10,224 nucleotides of DNA from an uncultured Clostridia bacterium (GCA_947381875.1 CANCXY010000113.1:1-10224); one strand, 5' to 3'. Shown: positions 1 through 5,953, numbered from the stretch's first letter. Notes: generated by a model not told the origin, from the letters alone. Numbers and translations are program-made.

Positions 1-15
1 TGCCTCTGGACTCCG

Positions 16-38
16 CCAAAGGGGCGCAGCCCCTTTGG
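16..38. repeat. GC-rich hairpin, copy of intergenic repeat family
   Basis: A perfect 9-bp inverted repeat (CCAAAGGGG / CCCCTTTGG) with a 5-base loop CGCAG. The preceding bases 4-14 (CTCTGGACTCC) also occur on the minus strand at the edge of the triple hairpin at 3565-3630, so this is probably the right-hand end of another copy of the same intergenic element, cut by the window start. Seen on the + strand it would lie downstream of a gene to the left of the window. No run of T follows, so it is not a classical intrinsic terminator. Confidence 0.6.
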
Positions 39-203
39 AAACCCATCTTGTTCCCAAAGGGCGCTTTCCCCGCCTTTTTCGGATATTTTGCAGCGAATAA
101 AGGTATTTTACCATTTTTTTATGCAAAGCACAAGACGCCGCCGGGCTGTTTTCCCTTCTCTTTTCGCCGGAAAGCCCCATTTTTGCACAGGGTTTGCCGA
201 TTC
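39..203. other. Intergenic stretch without a recognised gene
   Basis: Between the left-edge hairpin and the rpmB promoter I see no convincing gene. Open frames exist on both strands across this stretch but they lack a plausible ribosome binding site, have low-complexity composition (rich in F, P, K) and run through the rpmB promoter. Several A/T runs are present. Confidence 0.5.
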
Positions 204-226
204 TTCAAAAATATTTTTGAAAAGAA
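204..226 (+). promoter_or_regulatory. UP element upstream of rpmB promoter
   Basis: Positions 204-221 form a perfect 18-bp A/T palindrome (TTCAAAAATATTTTTGAA), followed by AAAG. Read from 205, the segment fits the published full UP-element consensus for the RNA polymerase alpha subunit (AAA-WW-T-W-TTTT, two bases, AAAA) at every defined position. Counting from a start site near 263 it covers about -58 to -37, within one base of the canonical place. It could alternatively be an operator because of its dyad symmetry. Confidence 0.65.
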
Positions 227-227
227 C

Positions 228-256
228 TTGCTTTTTTCCGCAATATCTGGTATGAT
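228..256 (+). promoter_or_regulatory. Sigma-A type promoter of rpmB
   Basis: TTGCTT (228-233), 17-bp spacer, TATGAT (251-256). Start of transcription is expected near 263, giving a leader of about 109 bases before the rpmB start codon. The leader holds a weak stem (TCTGC / GCAGA around 332-355) but no riboswitch that I recognise. Confidence 0.7.
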
Positions 257-371
257 GCTATCGTCAATGCAGTTGAGAATTGGCGCTGCTTCTTTGGCCG
301 GATGGCGGGGAGGCAAAGAAAATTCTGCTCGTTTTATGATATAGCAGATTGCAAAGAGGAGGTGCAGGGAT

Positions 372-560
372 ATGGCAAAATGCGATTGCTGCGGGAAAGG
401 TGTCAACTTCGGCATTCAGGTTTCCCACTCACACAGGCGTTCAAACAGGGCCTGGAAACCCAACGTGAAAAGAGTGAAAGCGATGGTGGATGGGTCCCCC
501 CGTTACATCCACGTCTGCACCCGCTGCCTGCGTTCGGGTAAAGTCACCCGTGCTGTTTGA
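372..560 (+). CDS. rpmB: 50S ribosomal protein L28
   Basis: Encodes a 62-residue L28, a protein of the large ribosomal subunit that sits near the E site and contributes to late 50S assembly. The sequence starts MAKCDCCGKG and ends in the family's RSGKV segment. Cysteines at 4, 7, 49 and 52 form two CXXC pairs, so this is the zinc-binding (C+) form. The length is typical for Firmicutes. The ATG at 372 follows GAGGAGG at about 357-363. It is monocistronic: its own promoter with an UP element lies upstream and a strong terminator begins 16 bases after the stop. The next gene is convergent. Identification rests on clear recognition of the family. Confidence 0.97.
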   Translation: MAKCDCCGKGVNFGIQVSHSHRRSNRAWKPNVKRVKAMVDGSPRYIHVCTRCLRSGKVTRAV

Positions 561-576
561 TTCAGGAACGTCAAAG

Positions 577-609
577 CCGCCCTATGGGAACACAGGGCGG
601 TTCTTTTTT
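577..609 (+). terminator. Intrinsic terminator of rpmB
   Basis: Stem CCGCCCT (577-583) / AGGGCGG (594-600), 10-base loop, followed by TTC and six T. The T run touches the stop codon of the convergent acetyltransferase gene (608-610), so the two transcripts meet here. In the minus direction the hairpin is followed only by CTTTG, so it should work mainly for rpmB. Confidence 0.9.
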
Positions 610-1009
610 ATTCCTTTACAAAACACAGGCAGCCTGTTTCGGATGCCTCCCGAAACCCCTGCGAACGGTAAAAGGCAACGGAGCGGGGCGTCTGGTCCGT
701 CAGCAGCTCAATCTGGCGCACACCGCCAAACCGGGCCAGCACAGCTTTCACTAACGCGGAACCGATTCCCTTCCGCTGATGCTCCGGGCTGACCAGGAGG
801 TCCTGTATCAAAACGACTGTGCAGCCATCCCCTACTGTGCGGATCAGGCCGGCAAGCCGGCCGTCCTCATATGCCGCCAGCGTCAGCAGGGAATGTTCAA
901 AGCCCGCGCGCAGCGTTTCGAGGCGCTGTGTATAGGCTGTCCAGCCCACGCTGGCATACAGGCGCAGGATCTCATCTTCCCGCCAGGCGCGGTACTCCCG
1001 GATCTCCAC
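608..1009 (-). CDS. GNAT-family N-acetyltransferase
   Basis: A 133-residue protein of the GNAT superfamily, which transfers an acetyl group from acetyl-CoA to an amine; the substrate cannot be told. The acetyl-CoA loop is visible as QRKGIG at residues 78-83, preceded by the beta-strand LLVSPEH, and the C-terminal part has the usual SVAFYRSQGF segment (110-119). The length is close to a minimal single GNAT domain. The start is GTG at 1009, preceded by GGTGAGG, which overlaps the plsY stop codon; only 7 bases separate the two genes, so translation is probably coupled and this is the last gene of the minus-strand cluster. The cluster ends at the bidirectional zone with the rpmB terminator. Confidence 0.9.
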   Translation of the reverse strand: MEIREYRAWREDEILRLYASVGWTAYTQRLETLRAGFEHSLLTLAAYEDGRLAGLIRTVGDGCTVVLIQDLLVSPEHQRKGIGSALVKAVLARFGGVRQIELLTDQTPRSVAFYRSQGFREASETGCLCFVKE

Positions 1010-1016
1010 TGCAGCC

Positions 1017-1658
1017 TCACCCCTTTTTCTTTCCGAACCTGTACTCCGTGCCGTTTTTGATGCGCTCGATATTGCCCCGGTGCAGCCAAATCACCAGCCC
1101 GCCGACAGCCGCCGCGCACAGCGTCGTCCATACAGCGTCCTGCTTGGCAATGAAAAAGAAATACAGGAACGTGACAACGGGGTACGCCGCCGCGCAGGAG
1201 ATACTTGCGAGTGAGACCATCTTGCTGGCCCCGAACACGCTGAAAAACAGCACGACCAGCGGCAAAATCAGCACCGGCTGGATGGCGACGATCGTGCCCG
1301 TCGCGACGGAAACGGCCTTGCCGCCCCGGAACCCGAAATACAGCGGGTACACATGCCCCAGTACCGCGAAGATGGCCGCGACATACGCCCCATAGATAGG
1401 CGCGACACCCGAAAATGCGCCGAAGATCCATTTTGCCAACAGCACCGCCAGTACGCCCTTGCCGATATCGCCCACGATCGTGAGCGCCGCCGCCCCTTTG
1501 CCGAAGGTGCGCAGCACATTGGTCATGCCCGCGTTGCCTGAACCAAAGGTGCGGATGTCCTTGTGGAACAGCGCCTTTGACACAATGATGGAAAAGCTCA
1601 GCGAACCCAACAGATAAGCCAGAACAGCGCACACCGCACCGCACAGCAACAGTTTCAT
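1017..1658 (-). CDS. plsY: Glycerol-3-phosphate acyltransferase PlsY
   Basis: PlsY moves an acyl group from acyl-phosphate to the 1-position of glycerol-3-phosphate, giving lysophosphatidate, the first committed step of phospholipid synthesis in most Gram-positives. It is an integral membrane enzyme. The 213 residues show the three family motifs: SGNAGMTNVLR near 40-50, GHVYPLYFGFRGGK at 101-114 (glycerol-3-phosphate binding) and HRGNIERIKNGTE at 193-205. Hydrophobic spans lie at about 3-25, 55-77, 84-106, 122-143 and 150-190. Length is normal. The ATG follows AAGGGGGG. The gene lies 84 bases behind der, with a perfect stem-loop between them, and 7 bases before the acetyltransferase gene. Its acyl-phosphate supplier PlsX is not in the window. 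Confidence 0.96.
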   Translation of the reverse strand: MKLLLCGAVCAVLAYLLGSLSFSIIVSKALFHKDIRTFGSGNAGMTNVLRTFGKGAAALTIVGDIGKGVLAVLLAKWIFGAFSGVAPIYGAYVAAIFAVLGHVYPLYFGFRGGKAVSVATGTIVAIQPVLILPLVVLFFSVFGASKMVSLASISCAAAYPVVTFLYFFFIAKQDAVWTTLCAAAVGGLVIWLHRGNIERIKNGTEYRFGKKKG

Positions 1659-1682
1659 TTCACGCCCCCCTTATTCCCTTTC

Positions 1683-1711
1683 TGTTCCCCCATCCGCAGG
1701 GCGGGGGAACA
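1683..1711 (-). other. Perfect stem-loop between der and plsY
   Basis: A 9-bp perfect inverted repeat (TGTTCCCCC / GGGGGAACA) with an 11-base loop in the 84-base gap between der and plsY. On the minus strand it is followed by GAAAGGG, without a T run, so it is not a standard terminator. It ends about 15 bases before the plsY ribosome binding site and might act as an mRNA stability or processing element; this is inference. Confidence 0.55.
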
Positions 1712-1742
1712 AACAAAATCTCTTTGCCTGGACCGCTCCCCT

Positions 1743-3068
1743 CTATGCCTTTTCGCCGCGTTCACGTATCAGCATGCGCACAGGCGTACCCTCCAAGCCG
1801 AATGTCTCGCGGATCTGGTTTTCCAAATACCGTACATAGGAAAAATGGAACAGCTTCTTGGAATTGCAGAAGCACACGAACGTCGGCGGGCGGGTGGCGA
1901 TCTGCGTCATATAGAAAATTTTCAGCCGCCTGCCCTTGTCGCTGGGCGGCTGCACCCGCGCCGTCGCGCGCGCAAGCAGCTCATTCAACATGCCCGTCGC
2001 CACGCGCAGGGCGTTCTGCTCGTCCACATATTTGATCAGGTCGAACAGGCGGTCGACGCGCTGCCCCGTTTTCGCCGAGAGGAAGATGATTGGCGCATAG
2101 GACATGAAGCTGAAATCGTTCATCAGTTTTTTGCGCTGGGCGTCCATCGTCTTATCGTCCTTCTCCACGGCGTCCCACTTGTTGACGGCGATGATGCACG
2201 CCTTGCCCTGCTCGTGCGCATAGCCCGCGATTTTGGAGTCCTGTTCGGCGAAACCCTCTGTGGCGTCGATCATAATCACGCACACGCGGGCACGCTCGAC
2301 AGCGGCGAGGCTACGCAGTACGCTGTAGCGCTCCACGCCCTCCTCCACCTTGCCGCGTCTGCGCAGGCCGGCGGTGTCGATAAACGTAAATTTGCCGTGG
2401 GCATTGTCGATATCGCTGTCCACCGCGTCGCGCGTCGTGCCCGCCTCGTCGGCAACGATCATGCGCTGCTCTCCTAAGATATAGTTAATAAGGCTCGATT
2501 TGCCCACATTCGGGCGGCCAATGACGGCCACGCTGATGCGCTCGTCCTCCTCCCCTTCCTCGTCCGGCCTAGGCAGGACGGCGCACACGGCCTCCAGCAG
2601 ATCGCCCGTGCCGTGCCCATGCACCGAGGAGACCGGGTATGGCTCGCCGACGCCGAGGGAGTAAAAATCATACAGTTCCAGCGGCGCTTCGCCGAGGGAA
2701 TCCACTTTATTCACCACTAAAAACACCGGCTTGCCGCTGCGCAAAAGCAGGGACGCAACGTCGCTGTCCTGCGCGGTAACGCCGCTGCGGATATCCGTCA
2801 CAAATACGATCGCATCCGCCGTGTCAATGGCAAGCTGCGCCTGCGCGCGCATATGGCGCAGGAGTACATCGTCTGTATTTGTGTCAATGCCGCCTGTGTC
2901 GATAAGCAGGAAACGCTGCCCCTGCCATTCGCATTCGGCGCACAGCCGGTCGCGCGTGACGCCTGGTGTGTCCTCCACGATAGCGAGGCGCTGGCCGACC
3001 AACTTATTGAACAGCGTGGATTTGCCGACGTTCGGCCGCCCCACGATGGCGACGATGGGTTTTGGCAT
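1743..3068 (-). CDS. der: Ribosome biogenesis GTPase Der (EngA)
   Basis: Der is a tandem GTPase that binds the maturing 50S subunit and is essential in most bacteria. The 441 residues show two complete G domains: the first with GRPNVGKS (10-17), DTGG (57-60) and NKVD (120-123); the second with GRPNVGKS (184-191), DTAG (231-234), NKWD (296-299) and SAK (331-333). A C-terminal KH-like domain spans about 355-437. An acidic linker (DEEGEEDE, 169-176) joins the G domains. Length is the family's usual one. The ATG at 3068 is preceded by AAAGGAAG. It sits between a small membrane protein gene and plsY, all in the same direction, an order common in Clostridia. No reading-frame damage is visible. Confidence 0.97.
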   Translation of the reverse strand: MPKPIVAIVGRPNVGKSTLFNKLVGQRLAIVEDTPGVTRDRLCAECEWQGQRFLLIDTGGIDTNTDDVLLRHMRAQAQLAIDTADAIVFVTDIRSGVTAQDSDVASLLLRSGKPVFLVVNKVDSLGEAPLELYDFYSLGVGEPYPVSSVHGHGTGDLLEAVCAVLPRPDEEGEEDERISVAVIGRPNVGKSSLINYILGEQRMIVADEAGTTRDAVDSDIDNAHGKFTFIDTAGLRRRGKVEEGVERYSVLRSLAAVERARVCVIMIDATEGFAEQDSKIAGYAHEQGKACIIAVNKWDAVEKDDKTMDAQRKKLMNDFSFMSYAPIIFLSAKTGQRVDRLFDLIKYVDEQNALRVATGMLNELLARATARVQPPSDKGRRLKIFYMTQIATRPPTFVCFCNSKKLFHFSYVRYLENQIRETFGLEGTPVRMLIRERGEKA

Positions 3069-3143
3069 AAAACTTCCTTTCTTGTGCAGAGATATTTCCG
3101 TGTGACCCCCGCCCGGCGGAATTCACACAAATAGACATCCCGT

Positions 3144-3437
3144 TTACCCGTCCTTTTCAGACATCAGGCGGTCCGACAGCCCCACCGAGCAGTGGAGCAG
3201 CAGCAGCGACACCGTGAGCCATGCGGACTGCTCAAACGCGGAGAAGAACTTGTCGAGCGTCCAGTCATGGTCCCCAAAGACGTGGAACACCGACTGCATC
3301 AGGCCGTGCGCGGCGTAGCCATCATGGCCCGGTATAAGGTTATACAGGAACTGGAACCCAAAGTCGACGGTGACAAACAGCGAAATCAGCGTCAGTATCT
3401 GGGTGACATCGCGGAAAATCTTCGTGAACTTCTTCAT
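3144..3437 (-). CDS. Unknown small two-span membrane protein
   Basis: A 97-residue protein that I do not recognise. Predicted membrane segments lie at about 12-36 (VTQILTLISLFVTVDFG...) and 68-88, separated by a hydrophilic stretch rich in H, D and G (37-64). The N-terminus is basic (MKKFTKIFR), which suggests that it faces the cytoplasm; both ends would then be inside. The ATG at 3437 is preceded by a good GAGGAGG at spacing about 8, which together with the membrane-like composition argues that it is a real gene. It lies 75 bases upstream of der and 193 bases downstream of the DUF512 gene, in the same direction. No function can be proposed. Confidence 0.75.
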   Translation of the reverse strand: MKKFTKIFRDVTQILTLISLFVTVDFGFQFLYNLIPGHDGYAAHGLMQSVFHVFGDHDWTLDKFFSAFEQSAWLTVSLLLLHCSVGLSDRLMSEKDG

Positions 3438-3501
3438 AAACGCTTCCTCCTCTAAAATGCGTTTGCAAATTTACAAGCCAAAGCCCCTGCATTCCATTGG
3501 T

Positions 3502-3524
3502 GCCCTCACATGCAATTTGAGGGC
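3502..3524 (-). other. Small stem-loop upstream of the 97-residue gene
   Basis: A 7-bp inverted repeat (GCCCTCA / TGAGGGC) with a 9-base loop, in the 193-base gap between the DUF512 gene and the 97-residue membrane protein gene. No T run follows in the minus direction. I see no convincing -35/-10 pair in this gap, so the small gene may be transcribed from upstream. Confidence 0.4.
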
Positions 3525-3564
3525 GATTAAAAGTTTCGTCCACCTTTTCAAAGATGGCAGGAGT

Positions 3565-3630
3565 CCAGAGGGCGGCGCCCTCTGGCGGGTCCGGGCAGCG
3601 CCCGGCGGGATCAAGGGGCGGAGTCCCTTG
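3565..3630 (-). repeat. Triple-hairpin GC-rich intergenic repeat
   Basis: Three successive inverted repeats start directly after the DUF512 stop codon (TAA at 3633-3631). In minus-strand order: CAAGGG / CCCTTG (3630-3612), CCGGGC / GCCCGG with a 3-base loop (3605-3591), and CCAGAGGGC / GCCCTCTGG with a 3-base loop (3585-3565). The linkers follow one pattern (CCCGCC, GGACCCGCC, GGACTCC). The terminal part shares CTCTGGACTCC with positions 4-14, so this is a repeat family. No T run follows. Such elements could cap 3' ends of transcripts or protect them from exonucleases. Confidence 0.7.
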
Positions 3631-4926
3631 TTATTTCAGCAGCGCGGCCACCAGGGCCGCGCCCTCCTGGGGCAGGATGCGCACGCGCACGCCCAGTGCC
3701 CTTTCCAACTGTTTGATGGTGACATCATCTAAGAACCGATCCTTTTCCTCGCGCAGCATTGCAATGGGGATGCCGAGCGTGCGGCTTTTGAGCTTTCCTT
3801 TGAGCTGCGCGATCAGGTCTGCGCCTGTGATGAGGCCCGCGACGCTGATGTTGCCGCCGAAGAAATTGTTTTCAATGGCATGCACACGGATGTGTACGTT
3901 GGGATGCAGGCTTTGCAGCGTGTCCGTCAGCAGGCGAATCAGCGGGTATGCCAGCGTACCCGTTGCTACGTCGATCATATGCGGCAGCCAGGTTCGTTTC
4001 AGCGCGGGCAGCGCTTCCATGAACTCATCATGCAGACGCCGCCACATACCCACACCATTTTCAAGCTGCAAATACTCGTCGTAGTATTCATTGGGCGGGA
4101 TGGGGCGTCCGGCCAGCAGGAACCATTCGTCGCCAGGGTAAATGATGCGGACGCCGTGCTGCTGTTTGTAAAGCTCCCCGTATTCCTCTAAAATATCCAG
4201 CACGGCGCACGCGCTTTCCTTGTCGTAGGGTACAAGCGGATACAGCCCCTCCCGGTACCGCGTGAGGCCGCTGGGCACCGCCGCGATGCTCTGCACCGCC
4301 GGGTACAGGCCCGCTAACTTTTCAATGCTTTTGCGCAGGTGTTCCCCGTCGTTGATGTCCCGGCACAGCACAAGCTGACAGTTCATCTCTATGCCCGCTT
4401 CGGCGAATTCGTCGATATAGCGCAGCACCTCGCCCGCGTGTTTGTTCGTCATCATCTGCACACGGAGTTCCGGCTCCACGGTATGCACGGAAATGTTGAT
4501 GGGAGAAATGTGCATCTTTTTGATGCGCTCCACCTCGTGCGCGTTCAGGTTCGTGAGCGTGATATAATTGCCAAACAGGAAAGAGAGGCGCTCGTCGTCG
4601 TCCTTAAAATACAGCGTCTCGCGCAGGCCCTTTGGGAGCTGATCGATAAAGCAGAAGATACACTTGTTGCGGCAGGAGTGCTTTTTGTCGATCAGGTAGC
4701 TTTCAAACTGGCATCCCAACGGCTCATATTCCTCTTTTTTCAGCGCGATATAGTGCAGCTTCCCGCCGCGCATCACGGCCAGTTCCAGCTTCGCGCCGGA
4801 GGAATGGTACTCGTAATCCAGCATGTCGTTGATCTCGTTGCCGTCGATCGACAGCAGCACCGTTCCGGCCAGCCCCGCCTTGTGCGCCGGGCTGCCCTTT
4901 TCCGTGCCCGTGATCTTTACCGCCAT
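3631..4926 (-). CDS. DUF512 family protein: PDZ-like plus radical-SAM-like
   Basis: A 431-residue protein of a family conserved in Clostridia whose function is not established. From the ATG at 4926, residues 1-60 resemble a PDZ domain (VKITGTEKGSPAHKAGLAG, then a VLLSIDGNEI strand). Residues 85, 89 and 92 form a CX3CX2C iron-sulphur motif (SCRNKCIFCF) of the radical-SAM type, followed by a long barrel-like region and the C-terminal DUF512 portion. A GTG three codons upstream (4935) is possible, but it lies inside the ribosome binding site GGAGGTG; the ATG has the better spacing (8 bases). It lies between rpmF and the membrane protein gene on the same strand, near der and plsY. The reaction and substrate are unknown. 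Confidence 0.92.
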   Translation of the reverse strand: MAVKITGTEKGSPAHKAGLAGTVLLSIDGNEINDMLDYEYHSSGAKLELAVMRGGKLHYIALKKEEYEPLGCQFESYLIDKKHSCRNKCIFCFIDQLPKGLRETLYFKDDDERLSFLFGNYITLTNLNAHEVERIKKMHISPINISVHTVEPELRVQMMTNKHAGEVLRYIDEFAEAGIEMNCQLVLCRDINDGEHLRKSIEKLAGLYPAVQSIAAVPSGLTRYREGLYPLVPYDKESACAVLDILEEYGELYKQQHGVRIIYPGDEWFLLAGRPIPPNEYYDEYLQLENGVGMWRRLHDEFMEALPALKRTWLPHMIDVATGTLAYPLIRLLTDTLQSLHPNVHIRVHAIENNFFGGNISVAGLITGADLIAQLKGKLKSRTLGIPIAMLREEKDRFLDDVTIKQLERALGVRVRILPQEGAALVAALLK

Positions 4927-4984
4927 CCACAGCACCTCCGCGTCTCAATCAGGAATAGGACAAAACGTGCGGGAGCATCTCTCA

Positions 4985-5016
4985 TTTTCGGGCTGAGCCG
5001 GCTGTAAACCCGAAAA
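4985..5016 (-). other. Second stem-loop behind rpmF, overlapping the first
   Basis: An 8-bp inverted repeat TTTTCGGG / CCCGAAAA enclosing a smaller palindrome (AGCCGGCT). Its 5' arm on the minus strand shares the TTTT with the 3' arm of the rpmF terminator hairpin at 5014-5047, so both hairpins cannot form fully at once. It lies in the leader of the DUF512 gene. Confidence 0.4.
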
Positions 5017-5047
5017 GAGGAGAAGGAATCTGCTCCCCCTCCTCTTT
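5013..5047 (-). terminator. Probable terminator behind rpmF
   Basis: In minus-strand reading: AAAGAGGAG (5047-5039), 16-base loop, CTCCTCTTT (5022-5014) continuing into TTTT-CGGG. The 9-bp stem is solid but the T run is only four bases and overlaps the stem, so read-through into the DUF512 gene is likely. It begins 16 bases after the rpmF stop codon. Confidence 0.6.
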
Positions 5048-5062
5048 GAAATGAAATCCCTG

Positions 5063-5245
5063 TTACGCCTCTTTTTTGATGACTTCCCGGCCCTTGTAAT
5101 AGCCGCAGTTGCCGCACACCTTGTGGGGAAGTTTATACTCGCCGCACTGCGGACAGGTCGTCAGTGTGGGGGCGTCCAGCTTCCAGACATTCGAGCGGCG
5201 TTTGTCGCGCCTCGCTTTGGAAACCTTTCTCTTTGGTACCGCCAT
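5063..5245 (-). CDS. rpmF: 50S ribosomal protein L32
   Basis: A 60-residue L32, a small protein of the large ribosomal subunit. It starts MAVPKRKVSKARRDKRRS, the family's hallmark basic N-terminus, and has CPQC (31-34) and CGNC (44-47), the four zinc-binding cysteines of the C+ form. Length is typical. The ATG at 5245 is preceded by AGGAGGAGGTGCT, which fixes the start; the reading frame stays open for 46 further codons upstream but that extension has no homology I recognise. A consensus promoter lies about 170 bases upstream. In many bacteria rpmF is preceded by yceD (DUF177); here it is not. The DUF512 gene follows after a leaky-looking terminator. Confidence 0.97.
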   Translation of the reverse strand: MAVPKRKVSKARRDKRRSNVWKLDAPTLTTCPQCGEYKLPHKVCGNCGYYKGREVIKKEA

Positions 5246-5417
5246 GTTGTAGCACCTCCTCCTGCTATGATCCAAGGCCCTCGCGGCGGCAAAGCCCGTC
5301 CGCAAAAGCCTGCTGTTCTGAAAATGCCGCATGCCCATGACCGCTGGTTTCATGCCTGCAAGAGCACGGTTTTCGGCTGGCATGGCACAAAAGGGCGCCG
5401 TTCACGGCCGCGCCTTC
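5246..5417 (-). other. Long 5' leader of rpmF
   Basis: About 170 transcribed bases separate the expected start site (near 5417) from the rpmF ATG. The first bases hold a GGCGC / GCGCC stem followed by CTTTTG. No riboswitch or known leader peptide was recognised. Ribosomal protein leaders sometimes carry autoregulatory structures; whether this one does cannot be judged by eye. Confidence 0.4.
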
Positions 5418-5423
5418 CGTATT

Positions 5424-5452
5424 ATTATATAGAAGGAAATCCCATTTGTCAA
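5424..5452 (-). promoter_or_regulatory. Consensus sigma-A promoter of rpmF
   Basis: On the minus strand TTGACA (5452-5447), spacer of exactly 17 bp, TATAAT (5429-5424). Both hexamers match the sigma-A/sigma-70 consensus perfectly, so strong constitutive expression is expected. It diverges from the tRNA promoter at 5586-5614. Confidence 0.88.
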
Positions 5453-5585
5453 GGTTGGGCGGGCGTGTTTGCGGAAAAAAATAATCATTTTTCTGTATTT
5501 CACGCTCACGGGGCGGGAAACAGGCAGAAATCTCCCGCCTTCTGGACGTTCCGCAAAATTTTCAGGCAAAAATCGCGAAAAGGGC

Positions 5586-5614
5586 TTGACAATCGCGGAA
5601 ATTCTTTGTATACT
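5586..5614 (+). promoter_or_regulatory. Sigma-A promoter of the tRNA pair
   Basis: TTGACA (5586-5591), 17-bp spacer, TATACT (5609-5614). Transcription should start near 5621, about 42 bases before the first tRNA. The short leader contains a 6-bp stem, ACGAGG / CCTCGT (5629-5650). The bases just upstream are A-rich (two runs of five and four A), without a full UP-element match. Confidence 0.85.
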
Positions 5615-5662
5615 GATAAGGCACTTGAACGAGGCGTCACGCTTCCTCGTCAAGGGGTTTGA

Positions 5663-5736
5663 TGCGGAATTGTGTAATGGTAGCACCTGCGACTCTGACT
5701 CGCATTGTGAGGGTTCGAATCCTTCTTCCGCAACCA
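5663..5736 (+). tRNA. tRNA-Gln (anticodon CTG)
   Basis: A 74-base tRNA that folds fully: acceptor TGCGGAA / TTCCGCA, D stem GTG / CAC, anticodon stem TGCGA / TCGCA with loop CTCTGAC, T stem GAGGG / CCTTC with loop TTCGAAT, discriminator A and an encoded CCA end. Loop positions 34-36 read CTG, which pairs with CAG codons for glutamine. The U1-A72 end pair is typical for tRNA-Gln. It reads only CAG strictly, so a TTG-anticodon gene must exist elsewhere. Confidence 0.95.
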
Positions 5737-5760
5737 AACGGCAGCAAAAGCTGCCGTTTT
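5737..5760 (+). terminator. Hairpin between the two tRNA genes
   Basis: A perfect 9-bp stem AACGGCAGC / GCTGCCGTT with an AAAA loop starts right after the CCA of tRNA-Gln and is followed by TTCTTTC. It looks like an intrinsic terminator, although tRNA-Pro starts only a few bases later and has no promoter of its own. Either it terminates part of the transcripts, lowering tRNA-Pro output, or it guides 3' processing of tRNA-Gln. Confidence 0.6.
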
Positions 5761-5765
5761 CTTTC

Positions 5766-5841
5766 CGGGGTATAGCGCAGTTGGTAGCGCGCTGCGTTCG
5801 GGACGCAGAGGCCTTGAGTTCAAATCTCAATACTCCGACCA
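5766..5841 (+). tRNA. tRNA-Pro (anticodon CGG)
   Basis: A 76-base tRNA: acceptor CGGGGTA / TACTCCG (one G-T pair), D stem GCGC / GCGC, anticodon stem CTGCG / CGCAG with loop TTCGGGA, T stem TTGAG / CTCAA with loop TTCAAAT, discriminator A and an encoded CCA. Anticodon CGG reads CCG codons (proline). The C1-G72 end pair is characteristic of bacterial tRNA-Pro. Confidence 0.95.
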
Positions 5842-5846
5842 TTTGG

Positions 5847-5882
5847 GCGGGCTTATAGGGGATCCTGTAAGCCCGCTTTTTT
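5847..5882 (+). terminator. Intrinsic terminator of the tRNA operon
   Basis: Perfect 9-bp stem GCGGGCTTA (5847-5855) / TAAGCCCGC (5868-5876), 12-base loop, followed at once by six T. It starts five bases after the CCA of tRNA-Pro and should fully insulate the tRNA pair from the response regulator gene. Confidence 0.92.
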
Positions 5883-5953
5883 GTCTGCATCCATAGGGCA
5901 CGGATAAGAGATCGCTGTAACCGCCATAAACCGCGGGTTCCCAAAATTCCTTC

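Noticed and set aside
48..415. Open frames on both strands in the left intergenic region
   Set aside because: They run through the rpmB promoter and UP element, have no ribosome binding site and show low-complexity composition.
883..1644. A 253-codon minus-strand frame overlapping plsY
   Set aside because: It is another frame of the plsY region, rich in R, G and C without membrane or domain features; plsY in the neighbouring frame has all family motifs.
1845..2477. A 210-codon + strand frame opposite der
   Set aside because: It is a shadow of the der gene, whose minus-strand product carries all expected GTPase motifs.
5063..5383. A longer rpmF start giving 46 extra N-terminal residues
   Set aside because: The extension does not look like L32, and the ATG at 5245 has a near-perfect ribosome binding site and the universal MAVPKRK start.
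5402..5944. A 180-codon open frame on the minus strand across both tRNA genes
   Set aside because: It is antisense to the two tRNA genes and their terminators. The apparent peptide motifs (FELKASASRT, EGFEPSQCES) are the typical antisense translations of tRNA sequence that often appear as false proteins.
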